Part shown: positions 1 through 12,587 of the stretch, piece after piece
How the letters are laid out: every line of letters begins with the position of its first letter
How positions within the stretch are numbered: the first letter of the stretch is position 1
Source: Sabellastarte sp. h YS-2021
Lineage: Eukaryota > Annelida > Polychaeta > Sabellida > Sabellidae
Assembly (NCBI GenBank): GCA_964017235.1
Contig: OZ024931.1
Span: 122,647,530 to 122,711,529, forward strand
DNA: 64,000 nucleotides
Direction of reading: 5' to 3'
Translations under genes and position numbers: made by a program
Notes under the pieces: generated by a model
The model's input: only the letters and a program-made list of their open reading frames with translations
Databases searched by the model: none
What the model was told of the DNA's origin: nothing

Positions 1-1345
1 GAAACTTCACAGAGTGAAAGCTCTCCCAAAAGTAGGTGAATGAGTTATTTGAGAAAAATTGGCTATCCGCAATACTTTTAGAGATAATTCGCATTTACTC
101 ATTTTGAGTAGGTGAGTAATTAGCTATGGGTCTGAAACTTCACAGAGTGAAAGCTCTCCCAAAAGTAGGTGAATGAGTTATTTGAGAAAAATTGGCTATC
201 CGCAATACTTTTAGAGATAATTCGCATTTACTCATTTTGAGTAGGTGAGTAATTAGCTATGGGTCTGAAACTTCACAGAGTGAAAGCTCTCCCAAAAGTA
301 GGTGAATGAGTTATTTGAGAAAAATTGGCTATCCGCAATATTTTTAGAGATAATTCGCATTTACTCATTTTGAGTAGGTGAGTAATTAGCTATGGGTCTG
401 AAACTTCACCATGTTAAAGCTCTCCCACAAGTAGATGAATGAGTATTTGATAAAAATTGGGTATCCGCAATACTTTTACAGATAATTAGCATTTACTCAT
501 TTTGAATAGGTGAATAAATAGCTATGGGTCTGAAACTTCACCAAGTGAAAGCTCTCCCAAAAGTAGGTGAATGAGTTATTTGAGAAAAATTGGCTATCCA
601 CAATACTTTTATAGATAATTCGCATCTTCTCATTTTGAGTAGGTGAGTAATTAGCTATGGGTCTGAAACTTCACCAAGTGAAAGCTCTCCCCAAAGTAGG
701 TGAATGATTTATTTGAGAAAAATTGGCTATCTGCAATACTTTTAGAGATAATTCGCATTTACTCATTTTGAGTAGGTAAATAATTAGCTATGGGTCGGAA
801 ACTTCACCAAGTGAAAGCTCTCCCAAAAGTAGGTGAATGAGTTATTTGAGAAAAATTGGCTATCTCCAATACTTTTAGAGATAATTCGCATTTACTCATT
901 TTGAGTAGGTGAGTAATTAGCTATGGGTCTGAAACTTCACCATGTGAAAGCTCTTCCAAAAGTAGGTGAATGAGTTATTTGAGAAAAATTGGCTATCTGC
1001 AATACTTTTAAGAGATAATTCGCATTTACTCATTTTGAGTAGGTGAGTAATTATCTACGGGTCTGAAACTTCACCATGTGAAAGCTCTGCCAAAAGTAGA
1101 TGAAGGAGTTATTTGATAAAAATTGGGTATCCGCAATAGTTTTTGAGATAATTAGCATTTATTCATTTTGAGTAGGTGAGTAATTAGCTACGGATCTGAA
1201 ACTTCACCAAGTGAAAGCTCTCCCAAAAGTAGGTGAATGAGTTATTTGAGAAAAATTGGCTATCTGCAATACTTTTAGAGGTAATTCGCATTTACTCATT
1301 TTGAGTAGGTGAGCAATTAGCTATGGGTCTGAAACTTCACCAAGT
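1..1345. repeat. 133-bp satellite array, about 10 monomers
   Basis: Head-to-tail monomers begin at 1, 134, 267, 400 and so on, a 133-bp period, each starting with GAAACTTCAC and containing AGTAGGTGAATGAGTTATTT. The first three are nearly identical and later ones differ by a few percent with 1-bp indels. The array runs off the left edge of the window. The same monomer recurs at 18266-18852, inside the 1824-bp units, and at 26149-26332. No coding potential was seen; short open frames here are by-products of the period. Confidence 0.97.
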
Positions 1346-1862
1346 GAAAGCTCTTTGGGATAGCTGCTCTGCAGAGATACCCTGAAGATCAAAAATTTCG
1401 TCGAAATCGCTCTATGTAGCACGGTTTTCGAAATATTAGCATTTTTGTGTTTTGCAATTTTTGCGCAAAAATTCGAAAATTCAAAATGGCCGCCATTTTT
1501 TGCGAGAAAATTTTTTTGAAAATTGGGATAACTATTCCGCAGAGATACCCTGCGGGTCAAAAATTTTTTGGAAATTGGCATGGCTACTCTGCAGAGATAC
1601 CCTGTGGGTCAAAAATTTCGTCGAAATCGCTCTATCTAGCACGGTTTTCGAGATATAAGCATTTTCATGTTTGCAATTTGCGGAAAAATTCGAAAATTCA
1701 AAATGGCCGCCATTTTTTGCAAGAAAATTTTTTTGAAAATTGGGATAACTATTCCGCAGAGATACCCTGCGGGTCAAAAATTTCGTCGAAATCGCTCTAT
1801 CTAGCATGGTTTTCGAGATATAAGCATTTTTGTGTTTTCCTTATTTGGAAAATTCATAATGA
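1346..1862. repeat. Second tandem block following the 133-bp satellite
   Basis: The motif CAGAGATACCCTG occurs at 1372, 1540, 1592 and 1757, giving spacings of 168, 52 and 165 bp. The repeated segment includes a TCGTCGAAATCGCTCTAT stretch and a CAAAATGGCCGCCATTTTTT palindrome-like core. Long open frames on both strands follow from the repeat and do not look like a protein. Confidence 0.85.
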
Positions 1863-2224
1863 TTAATTAATCATTAATTACTCGGCCATTTCTTAACCAA
1901 TCAATGCCAAAATCTAATGATTTCCAGATTTTAATAGAATGAATGCATTTGCCAAGTTTCAGGTGAATTGATAAAATTCCTTTCAAGTTATCATCCGGAC
2001 AAGCTTCCCCATCGAAAAAAGGCATTTTTGGTCATGTGACCTCTCTGATTGGTTGAAATGTCACTGCAGCATATTCAAAAAAATTCCCCAAGGCTACTGC
2101 CTAAACCTGCCAAATTTGAAAAGAATCTGCCTAACGGTTACAGAGTTATAAGGAAAACAAAATGCGGAGCCGGCGGAGCCTGAAGGTCTCCCATACACAA
2201 ACAAGCGTCCCTTGCGGGACGCTT
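1863..2224. repeat. Unique tail of the satellite block, ending in a hairpin
   Basis: Non-tandem AT-rich sequence joins the repeat block to a perfect terminal hairpin at 2203-2224. It may be the 3' end of a non-autonomous element that carries the tandem repeats. This is inferred from the similar order of parts at 26149-27229; no terminal inverted repeat partner was found. Confidence 0.45.
2203..2224. other. Perfect 9-bp hairpin
   Basis: AAGCGTCCC, loop TTGC, GGGACGCTT forms a perfect GC-rich stem in an AT-rich setting. A stem near an element end recalls Helitron 3' ends, but the expected CTRR end is not evident. No T-run follows, so it is not presented as a terminator. Confidence 0.8.
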
Positions 2225-5200
2225 AATGAGCATTTTCCTAAACTGTCTCACATAGATGTTGAAACTCTGGATGAAGTGACATGCTGAGACCTTTGACCCC
2301 TTCTTCAATGTCAAGTGGGGCCATGTTACTACAGAGGCCTTATACCTCCCTTAGTTCTCCATTATTACTGACCCTAAGGCAGGAGATAACTACTGCAGCA
2401 GCAGTCTTGTGTTAAATCTGTGTTACAGTAAAATATTTTCTTTTATATGCATTATCTTAATTTAAAACAGATTTATATGTATAGAACTTAGGGCCTACTT
2501 TTTGTGTTTTGTTGGGCTTTCTTTCAGCTTTTGTTAAGTTTCTACAAAGATTACATCTTGGAAAACAGAGCAATACCTAAATCTCTGAGATTGGAACATC
2601 AAGCAAGTATATTAGATTTCGGACCCCACGCCAATGCCCAAATCTCCTAAATTGGACTTTCTACGGGTAGAAATTCCAATTGGACTTTCTACTGGTAGTA
2701 TTTGAAATTCTACCACACTGGACTTTCTACCATGACATATCTATGTGTATGACTTGCTTCAAAACTTCCCAAAAACTTTTGGGAAAATAATTATGTAGCC
2801 AGCTGGTTTTATATACAACTATAAGAGGTATTTTAGTTCATGATTTAAGTTTATACACTGCATAATTAATTACGGCAGTTTTTCTTAAACCATGTTGCTT
2901 ATTCACATCCCATTTGATTTATCAAGAGACATCATGACTTTAAGATGCTCAAACCAAATTAACATGCAATTCTTCACAGAAAATAAAAGCATTTAGCCCT
3001 GAGAAGCTTTACTCATTAATGTTTGATCATTTGCAGTTTGACACAGTTAAGTAAAAACCAATTAAAGTGATACAGATACTGTAACAGTGAAAAAGAACAA
3101 GAGTTAAAACATGGAAAATAACTCTAGTAATGGAAAGGCAGAGAGTTGAAGACAAAAAATGTTGATGTTTGGACTTATTTTATCTACACAACTGTAATGA
3201 AACCCCTTCAGTAGAACTTTAGTGAGGACCTTTTTGAAGCATAAAAAACACATGAAGACATTACAGATGAAGCTTTTACAACAGATGGACCGTCCAGCAG
3301 TACATAAGGAAGTTAACACTGCTTATATCATTTTCCCAGAATGAGCCAATTTTTTTGTTGTTTAGAAGAGGAAATCCTGTTTTCAATTCAAAAGATCATG
3401 GGGACTGCACCAATGTTAAATAGTGGTATAAATGTCTCCAAGACATACGAGTATGGTAATATGCATTGACTTATGCTGATGTATAATTCAGATAGATGCA
3501 AGCCCCTCATCAGGCCACATCAATGCAGATACGGAACAGGTTACTATAAACATTCTACCATCTTTATTTATACCCGAAACATTGTTTTATTGTTGCAAAC
3601 TGCCTGACAGAGATGGATGGTGCCACATTCTCACAACAAATTATTTCTGTTATACCTTTACAGTTGATCGTCTTAAGTAAACCTATGCTGTACATATTCC
3701 CTGTTAAAGCAGAAGTAATATCAAATGTAAGAAAGCCACTTCCACTGATTTTTACCCTGTTTTCTAAAATGACTGCTAAAGTGGGAGAATTTCTTTGACA
3801 ACATGACTCAACAGGGTCAGCTGTATGCAGTTTCTTTAGAATAAATTAAAAGTCAGAGATACATGTTCATTTGAAACTCAGTTCATGGAGCAAGAACTCT
3901 GATATTCCTGTGAAATGTCCATTGATGATTTTTTTAATTGGATTTTGGTGTTGCACCTTGGAGTCTGCCTGGCAGAGAATGAGTGCCGTAAAAGTTGAGA
4001 ATAGAATAGAATGTGACATCATCAAATTCAGTGAAGTGACTTCTGTACTTTTAACTTAAAAGAAATGTACATTAATACAGATTTTTTGTTGATGTCTAAC
4101 CATTTCCACCAACTATAAGCTCATATTCACCAACAGTCTTATTCTTTATATAATTTGATTGTAGAATTTTCCATGACCATAGGGTCTATCTTTATAACAG
4201 TTCTGAGAATAAGAACTCATAAATTCCTGATAAGTTATAGATTAATTATAGTTATAGATAATATTTATAATAAATTGACACAAAAGGTATGGACAAAACA
4301 GACAGTATCAGTCTTCACAAATTGCTGACCAATATGAAGTTATTGCTTTTAAATGAATCTGTATTACAAATTCACTTACAAGAATAATTTAGAATTGAAG
4401 ACTTTTTTCTCAGAAAGTCTCTATATAAAGTATGGGCCATGAGGTTTTCCCTTATTAAGTCTTCTATATTTGCAGTCTTCTCTGTGTATGAAAGAGCAGC
4501 TGTCAGATCACCTGCATATTATAGGATATGGGACATGACACAGACAAGATGACTGGGTTTAGCTGAGCCCATCCATTCTGCTTACTGCAATAATGAGACC
4601 TAATTGTCATGTACACTCAATGCCAATCTGGCACCACAGTTTGAAAACAGGCACAAAAACCAAGCCCCAAATATGAATTTATTTTGCTGTTGCCCATCTC
4701 AGTAGCATTATGAGTATAACTGACTTATGTGGCATTGGTTTATGCATTAAAAACTAACAGGTTTTTAACCAATAGTAAAATAAACAAGAATACAACTAAA
4801 AACACCAGTAGTGATAAATACCAAATTTTAGATTAAAATGGTCTGGTTGTATATGTATATAACTTTCAATGTTTATACTTCACATGATTCAGATGATAGT
4901 TGTACTGTAGATATTTTATCGGGATTTTAAACTACACTACAATACTTGCTTGGGAAGTAAGACTGTGACAGACTCATCCTGACAGCAGCAGAAATACTCG
5001 GGTTCTCCCCTTGCCAAAATACAGGGACAATCACAAGCCATATATTAAGGCACCAGAATTATTGACAAAATTTTACATAAGAGAATTATTTTCTGGAATA
5101 TTTTAGCAGTCTGTTATGAGGCATGCGGAGTAATATATTTCAATTACTGAACCTGGCATTAATTGGTTAAAATTAACTTCACAGTTAAGGACACACTTGC

Positions 5201-6934
5201 TGTATCTGGATCAGAATCTGAAAATGCTGTTTCAGGTCACATCTTCCAGGCAGATATTCCTAATTACTTACATGTATATAAGACTATATATATATATTAT
5301 AGCTTACATTCCACTTTTTTCAATACAAATGAATTCATTCAGGCTGAATAAAAGTCATTAGTTTGTGCACATTAGAAACAGCAATTAGACTTTAATGTAC
5401 ATGAAATGCAATCAGCACTTAATCACAAAATTAGACATGCTCCGTATTTCATTGATCAAAAATAATTGCAAATTAATGATGACTGTTTTCCTACAATGCG
5501 AAAAAAAGAGCTGGAAGCAGGAACGGCAAGATATTTTGTCTTTTGCTTGTTTGACACTGTAAGTCAATTTGGAATTTTACTGCCAACTCATAAAAGATCA
5601 ATATTTACTTATATTAAGGTGATTTTTGTGGGTTTTCTTCTAACGTAAAACATAAATAATTCAGTTTTGATATATGTTTAAGGGATCTGGGGCCATGCTG
5701 TATAAATCTATGGCATATTGTCATCACTGGGACCTGTGTTCTGATGTATCATACATCAGTAGTTTATTCCCATGTGGAAAGTTTTACTTCAGAGTACCAC
5801 AAATGTACTCATCAATCTAAAGCCCAGGATAGATTAATTATTCACAACCTTTTCACATAAAATGCCTGACACTGGCTGTGGTATTTCATTCTGATCACCT
5901 TTCAGCTTAGTTACAGCAAACAGCCCATCATCGAACAAACTCCATTTGAAAATTGAATTTCACAGGAAAAATTGAAGTTTAAGAGGACAGACATATTCTA
6001 ACACAGAGTGACGATGGTATTAACTTAAATTATTAACAAAAAAAGTCAATACAAAACAACTTTTTTCCAATTCTGCAAATTTCCTTGCACAATTATAACG
6101 GATCAGCGACAGATATTTTGCTATTTACCTAGTGACTGATTATTCACTACTGACTGATTACACATATTATTCATTAAAATAACTTGATACAAGGGCAGAT
6201 TCCAGCTTTACATAAGGAGGGAGTTCATGTGTATATGGGTAAAAGCTAGTGGGGTGCAGGGGAGCATTTCATGGACATGTCTATGTAAATTTCTGTTTCT
6301 GGAAAAATTTAAGTAGTATTTCTATAGTAATAATTTTACTATAACATTGGATGAATCTTGATCAAGTGTAGGATGTTCAACTTTTGAATCTGAATCTGTT
6401 GCTTCGGATTTACTATTGAACCCCATTTTTTCATTTTTCATGAGCGGGGGGTTTCAAATCCTGTGAGCTCCCCCCCCCCCCCCCCTGAATCTGCTAGTGC
6501 TGATACACAGGCTCCTAAAAGATCAACTGAACTCCACGTAAGGTATTTCTTTACCATTTGAATTACAGAAAATGGACTAAATTTTATTTAATAAACTGCC
6601 ATGAATATTGAATGCAACACAGACATTCGAACAAATGTAAAATCTGACAACATTAATGACAATGTAATAAAAGAAGACATTATATTAATAGCACCCTTCA
6701 TAAATGATTTAACTGATGAAGAGAAGTCAGGTAATTGAATTTGATGATGTTACATTAAAAAGAGTAAATTTCTATGATGAATATCAAAGTTGTTTTTCCA
6801 TCAGTTGAGTACCAAATTTAAATATATCCGGGAGTTTTATTTCACTGGCATTTCTAAAGCAAGACAGAAAATTGACATCTGACCTTACTGTTTCTTTTTT
6901 TTTAATTGAAATAATCATCAAAAACATTTATTAT
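2225..6934. other. Anonymous AT-rich DNA with one dispersed-repeat fragment
   Basis: I see no convincing exon. 2280-2390 belongs to a dispersed family marked by a phrase like CCTTATATCTCCCTTATTATTG, also seen near 9960-10200, 39210-39365 and, on the other strand, 58010-58450. A run of 16 C lies at 6470-6485. Small open frames around 3613-4059 and 5163-5648 lack any recognisable domain or splice context. Confidence 0.6.
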
Positions 6935-7145
6935 ATACACATGCATCTATATTAACTGTGATAAATCACTGTTAACCCAGCACTTTTAGCAATCTGTAAA
7001 AATAATAATTCTGACTTTGTCAAGTAAGTATATATATGAAAACTTCCTGAATGACATATACAGAAAAAATATATCACAAATGAAGATATCAATATTATAA
7101 GAGTGTGTAGCACGAGTATTATATTGCTAATCTTCATGCCTGATA
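6935..7145 (-). repeat. Dispersed AT-rich hairpin repeat, copy 1
   Basis: The reverse complement matches 27995-28190 over most of its length, including ATACAGAAAAAATATATCAC and the following imperfect foldback. Both copies by chance encode a similar short hydrophobic peptide (about 20 matching residues around a shared SSFVIYFFCI). That follows from nucleotide homology of a non-coding repeat and is not evidence for a gene. Confidence 0.6.
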
Positions 7146-7260
7146 TATTTTTTAAAAATTATTTCCAATGGTTGACGCTTTAAATTTTATTACCCATCAT
7201 TTTGTATCATTTCTGACTTAAGTAGCTTAATATTTCTAGAGAGAATGTGAAAAAGATGTT

Positions 7261-7487
7261 AGAGTAAGAAATCTAAAATTCGCCAGGAATCTAAAATTCG
7301 CCACCTCTAAAACCTTAGTTAATTTTATGAAGAAAATGATCTTTTTGTCTAAAAATTGGTATTTTTCAGTTTAAAAAGCCTTAATTTACTATACAGTCAA
7401 CAAATCTCACCACAATTCATTTATTTTATTAGTATTTTCACATGTGGCGAATTTCAGATATGTGGCGAATTTTAGATTTCCTACTCT
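7261..7487. mobile_element. Small inverted-repeat element (MITE-like), 227 bp
   Basis: The left end AGAGTAAGAAATCTAAAATT is the near-exact inverse of the right end, whose reverse complement begins AGAGTAGGAAATCTAAAATT. Within each terminus the phrase TCTAAAATTCGCCA is partly duplicated. No open frame is present. The target-site duplication is not clear from the flanks. Confidence 0.75.
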
Positions 7488-7800
7488 ATATACATAGGGG
7501 CACGCACCATTGAATATAAAACCTCAATTTTTAACTAGCTATTTCTCAGCCATTTTTGCATGGATCTTCATGTAACAAAACTGAGCTGTAGCGCTGTAAA
7601 AAGACCTTTCCAATGATATATATAATACAATTTACTTATTTGTAGGTTAGTTTTACATAGTTTCCAAGATATTGGTGAAAACCAGAAGTTATGGCCACTA
7701 ATTATCCAAGGTACGGAGGTGCCGTTTTTGTATACAAAAAATATATCCCGCTCTGTATATCCCTCTATACGGGTCAAATACAGTGCATGGTGGATAATAA
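7488..7800 (-). repeat. Dispersed repeat, inverted copy
   Basis: The reverse complement resembles 16975-17250 and 27740-27990. Shared landmarks are the 'accaatatctc' stretch, an AACCTACAAATATGTATTAT-like stretch, 'atcattagaaaggt', and a TTGCATAAAA...ATGCAGAAATAGC segment. The family is non-coding. Confidence 0.65.
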
Positions 7801-8837
7801 AATATCTGATAATCCAAGTTACTTCTCAGTAAAGATTTAAGTTAGTGCCCATATATCTCCCTCATAACCCTCTAAACAATCCCACTAAATGTCACACATT
7901 GACATTTCCAGCTTGGCTTTCTTTTGAAACCCACAGTTTCAGGGTTATCTGGTTTATTGGAAATCAGATTTCTAACCCACTAGCAGTTAAAAGGGGACAG
8001 AGTCAACAAACAATATACTTACTGTATAAGAGAAGACAGCTTAATTTCTATATAAATGTTATTTTATGATAAATTCTTTTTTATATACGGCTATGTAACA
8101 GTTTTGGATATTTTGGGTTTCATACTTATATGAAATGAATTACTGACAAAGATTTGAGTAAGTGTTTCACAACACATTTTGATATTCTTATTCCCTTAAA
8201 TGCTCATCGCAAACAGGTATGACTAAAATAACTTTTAGAATGCATCACAGCAGCTCAAGTTACAATGTACTTATAAATTAACAGTTCTTGTGGTTAAAAA
8301 AGATGCTACAAATTTCTTATGTCCTGAATGGCTTCTGAAAGAGGGTGTTTTTTTTCAAACACATTACACTGGCTTCTAGTTTATAAATAGCACCATAAAC
8401 AATTGCATTTTTTGGAAATGTCAGTGATTCAATGCGCCCTTTAGGGAATCATATTCACATATAAACCCTGATTGATGTATATATGTATAACCGTATCTTA
8501 AGACTATTTTTTTTTCTTTTTAAATCACAATACAAATCAATAGCTTTTGCACTGAATCAAATAATGTAAATATGTCTTAATATGAAAATAATTGATTTCT
8601 GTCTTACCATAAACCTTGTGGCATACATTGATCTGAAATAACTATTACCCAGGCCATGAAGTTTTCTACTGTACAGTACTGTCTCTTATTGTTTATTTCC
8701 CAATAAAACTATTTGCTTTTTTGAAAGAAAGGTTTTTTAAGCGCGAGCTCTAGTGAGGCTCAAGCTTCCAGGAATCACTTTAAACTATTTGTTTTTTTTT
8801 CTTTTTTTGTCTCCAGACTTTCATGACTTGTGGTGTA

Positions 8838-8940
8838 GTGTGATGAGTATCTGTCTCTTCGTTGAAGTTAAGCGGCAATGGGCTACATTAGTACTGGGAC
8901 GGGAGCCTGTCTGAATTCTAGACCAGCTATGGGATGTGTC
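8838..8940 (+). pseudogene. 5S rRNA-derived sequence (5S pseudogene or 5S-headed SINE)
   Basis: The core contains GAAGTTAAGC, exactly the 5S box A, followed by a GGCAATGGGCTACATTAGTA-like stretch and ACTGGGACGGGAGCC. This follows the order of the 5S A box, intermediate element and C box (TTAGTACTTGGATGGGTGACC in functional genes), but the C box is altered at several places. The 5' third is poorly conserved. No run of T's follows as an RNA polymerase III terminator. It is either a decayed 5S copy or the head of a 5S-derived SINE; no second copy in the window decides this. Confidence 0.6.
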
Positions 8941-9454
8941 CATAGAAATCGTATAAAAAAGCTAGAATGGACCTGGGCATCTCACTTCCGGGAAGCACGA
9001 GCCAACTAGGAGCAGAGGAGCCAACTTTTCCACCTTAAGGAAAAAATTTTGTGATTTTTTAAAATATTGCCTCTGATGAGAATATTAAATCTAAATATTC
9101 GAAATAATCAATCATAAACAAAGATTATAAGGTGCAGGAGTCAATTCACTTTCATATTGACTTTATTTTCAAGAATTATTTTGTGTTTATTTTGTAAATT
9201 TACTCATCTTAAAATGTCTTGAATGTGTATAAAAGTCACTAGAGAAAATATATTTATGAGAAAAATTAAACAAGAATGATTGATATGTTGTTAGATTTTG
9301 TTAAAAAAGCAAAACGAAATGCCTGGGGTTTGTATTCTCTAACAAGGCTCAACCTGACAATTCAGCTCTAAATCAGATGAGAATGAAGAAAAATGGCTCA
9401 TCTGATCTTTGGCTCAAGTCTGCTTTCACAAAGGAAGGATCAGTTAAAGCTGAT

Positions 9455-9600
9455 AGTTGCTTTCCATTGGTCGGCAGTTTACAGTACAGAACCTTGACCA
9501 ACTTTGGGCACTGGTTTCTTCAGCCCACAAAACTACCTGTCATGATATGACCTAAACAGTGTGTTGAAAGTGACATTAAAACCCAAATAAATAATTAAAC
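9455..9600 (+). repeat. 5'-truncated tRNA-derived SINE fragment
   Basis: The sequence matches the body and tail of the full SINE at 27281-27515 (minus). Shared features are CCTTGACCAACT, the 'cccacaaaactac' and 'catgatatgac' phrases, GTGTTGAAAG and the ACCCAAATAAATAAT tail. The tRNA-like head with boxes A and B is missing or too diverged to see. Confidence 0.7.
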
Positions 9601-9949
9601 CAAGAGTAAAATTCTGACTTATTGTCTCCGACCGAAGACTGGGGTCAGGAGATTGAAATGTTTTCAGTGCGAACCTCTGATCCTCATATTTTTACATAAC
9701 CTTTATACGTCATTTGAAGAGATTTTCACTAGATTTCAAAAGAATGTTTATTGCTATGAAAACATGTCTGTACAAAACTAAAAGTCTTGGCCCCATTTTG
9801 AAAAACAAAATGTTTGCCATAGTTGATTGTTGGAAAATCATTAACATACTGTAAAACTAAAATATTGAAGCTAGCTTCATGAGATTTGCAAAAAATGTTT
9901 ATGGATAGCTTGCTTAAGAGTAATTTTCACCTGATTTTGTAATAAAATG

Positions 9950-10205
9950 GTCATCATATCACATGTTTAATGTCAAATAGGGTCATCATATTAAAAAATG
10001 CCTTATATCTCCCTTATTATTGGCGCTAGGGCCTCAGCATGTGAAACAACTTAAAGAAAATCATGACCAGTGAATATTCTCCATGTGTATACTTTTACGT
10101 TTGAACCCTGCCTCAAAGTCAAGTTACGTCATCACACAAAGAAGGCCTTATATTCTTTATTATTAGTCTTTGGGTTTCAAAGGATCATACTATTTCAAAG
10201 TCGCA
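9950..10205 (+). repeat. Dispersed 'TTATATCTCCCTTATTATTG' repeat, two adjoining units
   Basis: Two degenerate copies in tandem each contain a 'caaagtcaagt' or 'caaatagggtcatc' phrase followed by GCCTTATAT...TTATTATT. Related copies lie at 2280-2390, 39210-39365 and 58010-58450. No coding potential. Confidence 0.55.
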
Positions 10206-11476
10206 TTACTTATTTTCAGAATTTGTCATCTGCTAGACTTCAGAACATCACTTCTTCTGGATAATGCCTTAGTTATTAGTAGATTGGATTGTAATTTCCT
10301 GCAATCTCTCACTCATTCTGAATTCAGGATATGGCAGAGTGTTCTAAAGTCTTTCTACAGAGTTATCACTTATTCCTCATGGTATAATGGTTATTACTGC
10401 ACAAGGTGATGCATGTGAGCAGTTTCAAATACAAATTTTATATTGGGCACTTTATTTACTTTAGTATGCAGAAGACATTAAATTCTAAGTCTAATCAACT
10501 TTATAGCACTTAATCTCCACTCAAAGGCAGACTGTAAGTCGCAACAAATGATTTTCTTGAAATAAATTTACTTAGAAGGTTACAAAATTATACTTTTTGG
10601 AAACATTTTAACATATATGTTGCCTTGTGCATTTCTTGAAAATAATATGTCAGATTTGGAGCACTCGTGGTGAAGTGGATTAAAGGAAAACTTAAAATGA
10701 TAAAATAACATGTGACAAAAAATTAAAGACTTTCTTCATTTGAATGAGATATATTACTGCACTAGATAGTTTCCACATGTTGTAAGCTTTAAAATGGTAC
10801 ATTTATGTCAAAATCAAGCAAAAAATGACATTTTTATGAATTTTTAAAATTCAACATGCCACTTTCCTGTTTCACCATAATATAATTAGCCAAAAAAAGA
10901 AACACAATATATATTATAACGTATTCTTCTTATGTTTTCTTGCATCTCTCTCTTTTTGTTTGATATATATTATTCAACCTATGTAAACATAAGGCATATG
11001 GTTTTAAGTCTGACTAGTTCGATTGGACTACTATACCAAGATGCAGAGGGGAATATACCTAGTGTCCATGCATCCTACCCTCTCAGTGTACTTATGGTAA
11101 GCATGCCTAAAATTATGGACACCCCAGACCTCTGTTAGTGTGAAACAGTCCAGCAGAAAAAGCCAAGGTTTTCTAAGTCATTGCCATCCATAGTATCAGG
11201 AATATTTGAAATAAGCTTACCCCCAGTATAAGCAATAGGTGTGCAATTCTTATTCCTGGATACAATACATGTACATTGAGTATTTGAAATATTCAGATAA
11301 TTTAACCTCCTTGATTATTATCCCTGGTATGAATAGAATATCAAACCCACACTGATTATTACAATATATATTCTACCGTTTTGCAGTGTTGAGAAACATG
11401 CAAGCCAAAACATCAGGAGGCTCCGGAACTCCTTCAGAGTGAAGAAACAGTAATTTCTGTGTTCCTGTCTATTAAA
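10206..11476. other. Anonymous AT-rich DNA
   Basis: I see no exon, RNA gene or inverted-repeat element I can support. 10657-10690 has a weak tRNA box-A-like phrase (TGGTGAAGTGGATTA) without a partner box B. Confidence 0.5.
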
Positions 11477-12079
11477 CCCCTTTCACACTACAGGGAGTAT
11501 AACCCACACTTATAGGCGTTAAACAAAACACCCCTGTCCTTTAACTACCATCTTACATCTGTATGTGACCTTGTGACGCAGTGGGTAACCATCCAATTCC
11601 TTGAGCGTCCCACAGAAGTTTTGAAATGTTTAAAATTTCCACCTCTGAAGCCTTGTCCATCATTCACCCTCAGCCACCGTCTCTTTTCCGCCCTATCAAC
11701 GTCCCTTTATACTTATGTCTCTGTCCCGTCTATCTATTTCAGTGACTTTCCACAGATCAATTTTTCATATGGTAACTGAAGGCGTGGTTTGCGGTTTATA
11801 TACACGGTTGTCACTCATTCTCGTTTTGGTATAACATATTCGTCCCACGGCTACCAAAGGTGACTTGACGTTAATGGAGATTGCCTCTCAGTGTCCAATA
11901 CTTGTACTACTGTCGTCGTACTGTAACTGACGGTTACACAGCATGTCCTATCAGTGGCCAGGCACGTCATACCTTATGGACACACCAAATCTCAGAAAAT
12001 ATGAGGCATCCTAGGAGACAGTTCCACTGCCAAGTAAAACTTCTCACCGCGAGGTATACTGCCTGTAGTGTGAAAGGGG
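11477..12079. mobile_element. Non-autonomous DNA transposon with about 27-bp terminal inverted repeats
   Basis: The left end CCCCTTTCACACTACAGGGA and the right end GTAGTGTGAAAGGGG are inverse copies with one internal difference and one indel over about 27 bp. The interior is more GC-rich than its surroundings but has no transposase frame. Open frames at 11573-11779 and 11881-12153 have no recognisable domain. The flanks share ATTA close to both ends, which could be a short target-site duplication, but the exact boundary is unresolved. The superfamily is unknown. Confidence 0.75.
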
Positions 12080-12446
12080 CATTACAGGTTTTTAAATATC
12101 TGGAAGAAATTTGCTTCCATGATAAGCAAGAGACATGTTATTATGGCTTCTGAAACAGTCAAAAAAAAAGGTATAGCAAAAGTGATGGGTCCAAATGAAT
12201 ATAAATTGTACTGAGAAGCCTGAATCACTGTCACTCAGTGACAACACAACCTCTGTTATGTGAACATGCTGGGGGAGTAAGGTTTTCTTCTGATAACAGC
12301 AAATTTATAAATTAAATAGAAAAATATTTTAGTACAAAAGGACAGGGAAACACATAAACCTAGGAGTGTGAAAATGTGTGAATATAATTGAATATTAAGA
12401 TAAAAGAAGGAGATACTAGTAAGAGAAGAGGCTTCACTGTACTTAC

Positions 12447-12587
12447 ATTTCATTGGCATATTTGGATGGGTAGCGTCCTTTCAGCAGGTCTGCGCCCTCT
12501 CCTGAAGCCTCTCTCTGAATACTCAGAGTGCGACTGCTCTGTCTCTTTGGCTGTCCAGCTTCAGACTGCTTACTGCCATTGCCAGTC
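12447..12587 (-). CDS. Internal coding exon of an unrecognised host gene
   Basis: On the minus strand a TTTCTTTCAG acceptor precedes GACTGGCAATGG, and 141 bp later the exon ends at AATGAAAT before a strong donor, GTAAGTACAG. The frame gives 46 codons plus one leading and two trailing bases. The peptide is polar, with a KRQSSR cluster, and ends LLKGRYPSKYANE. It has clearly higher coding-like composition than its AT-rich surroundings. The leading base completes the two-base codon left by the exon at 31456-31682, so the pair is phase-compatible and the joint codon is Arg. I do not recognise the protein. The exon ends in phase 2, so at least one more exon should lie further along the minus strand; I could not find it within 1-12446. 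Confidence 0.7.

Noticed and set aside
1321..1866. Overlapping long open frames on both strands (up to 139 codons)
   Set aside because: They are products of the 165/168-bp and satellite repeats; both strands are open and the peptides repeat with the DNA period.
6952..7137. Short hydrophobic peptide shared with 28002-28229
   Set aside because: The similarity is explained by a shared non-coding hairpin repeat; frames are short and have no start context or neighbours.
10657..10690. tRNA gene or SINE head
   Set aside because: Only a box-A-like phrase; no box B at the right distance and no cloverleaf.
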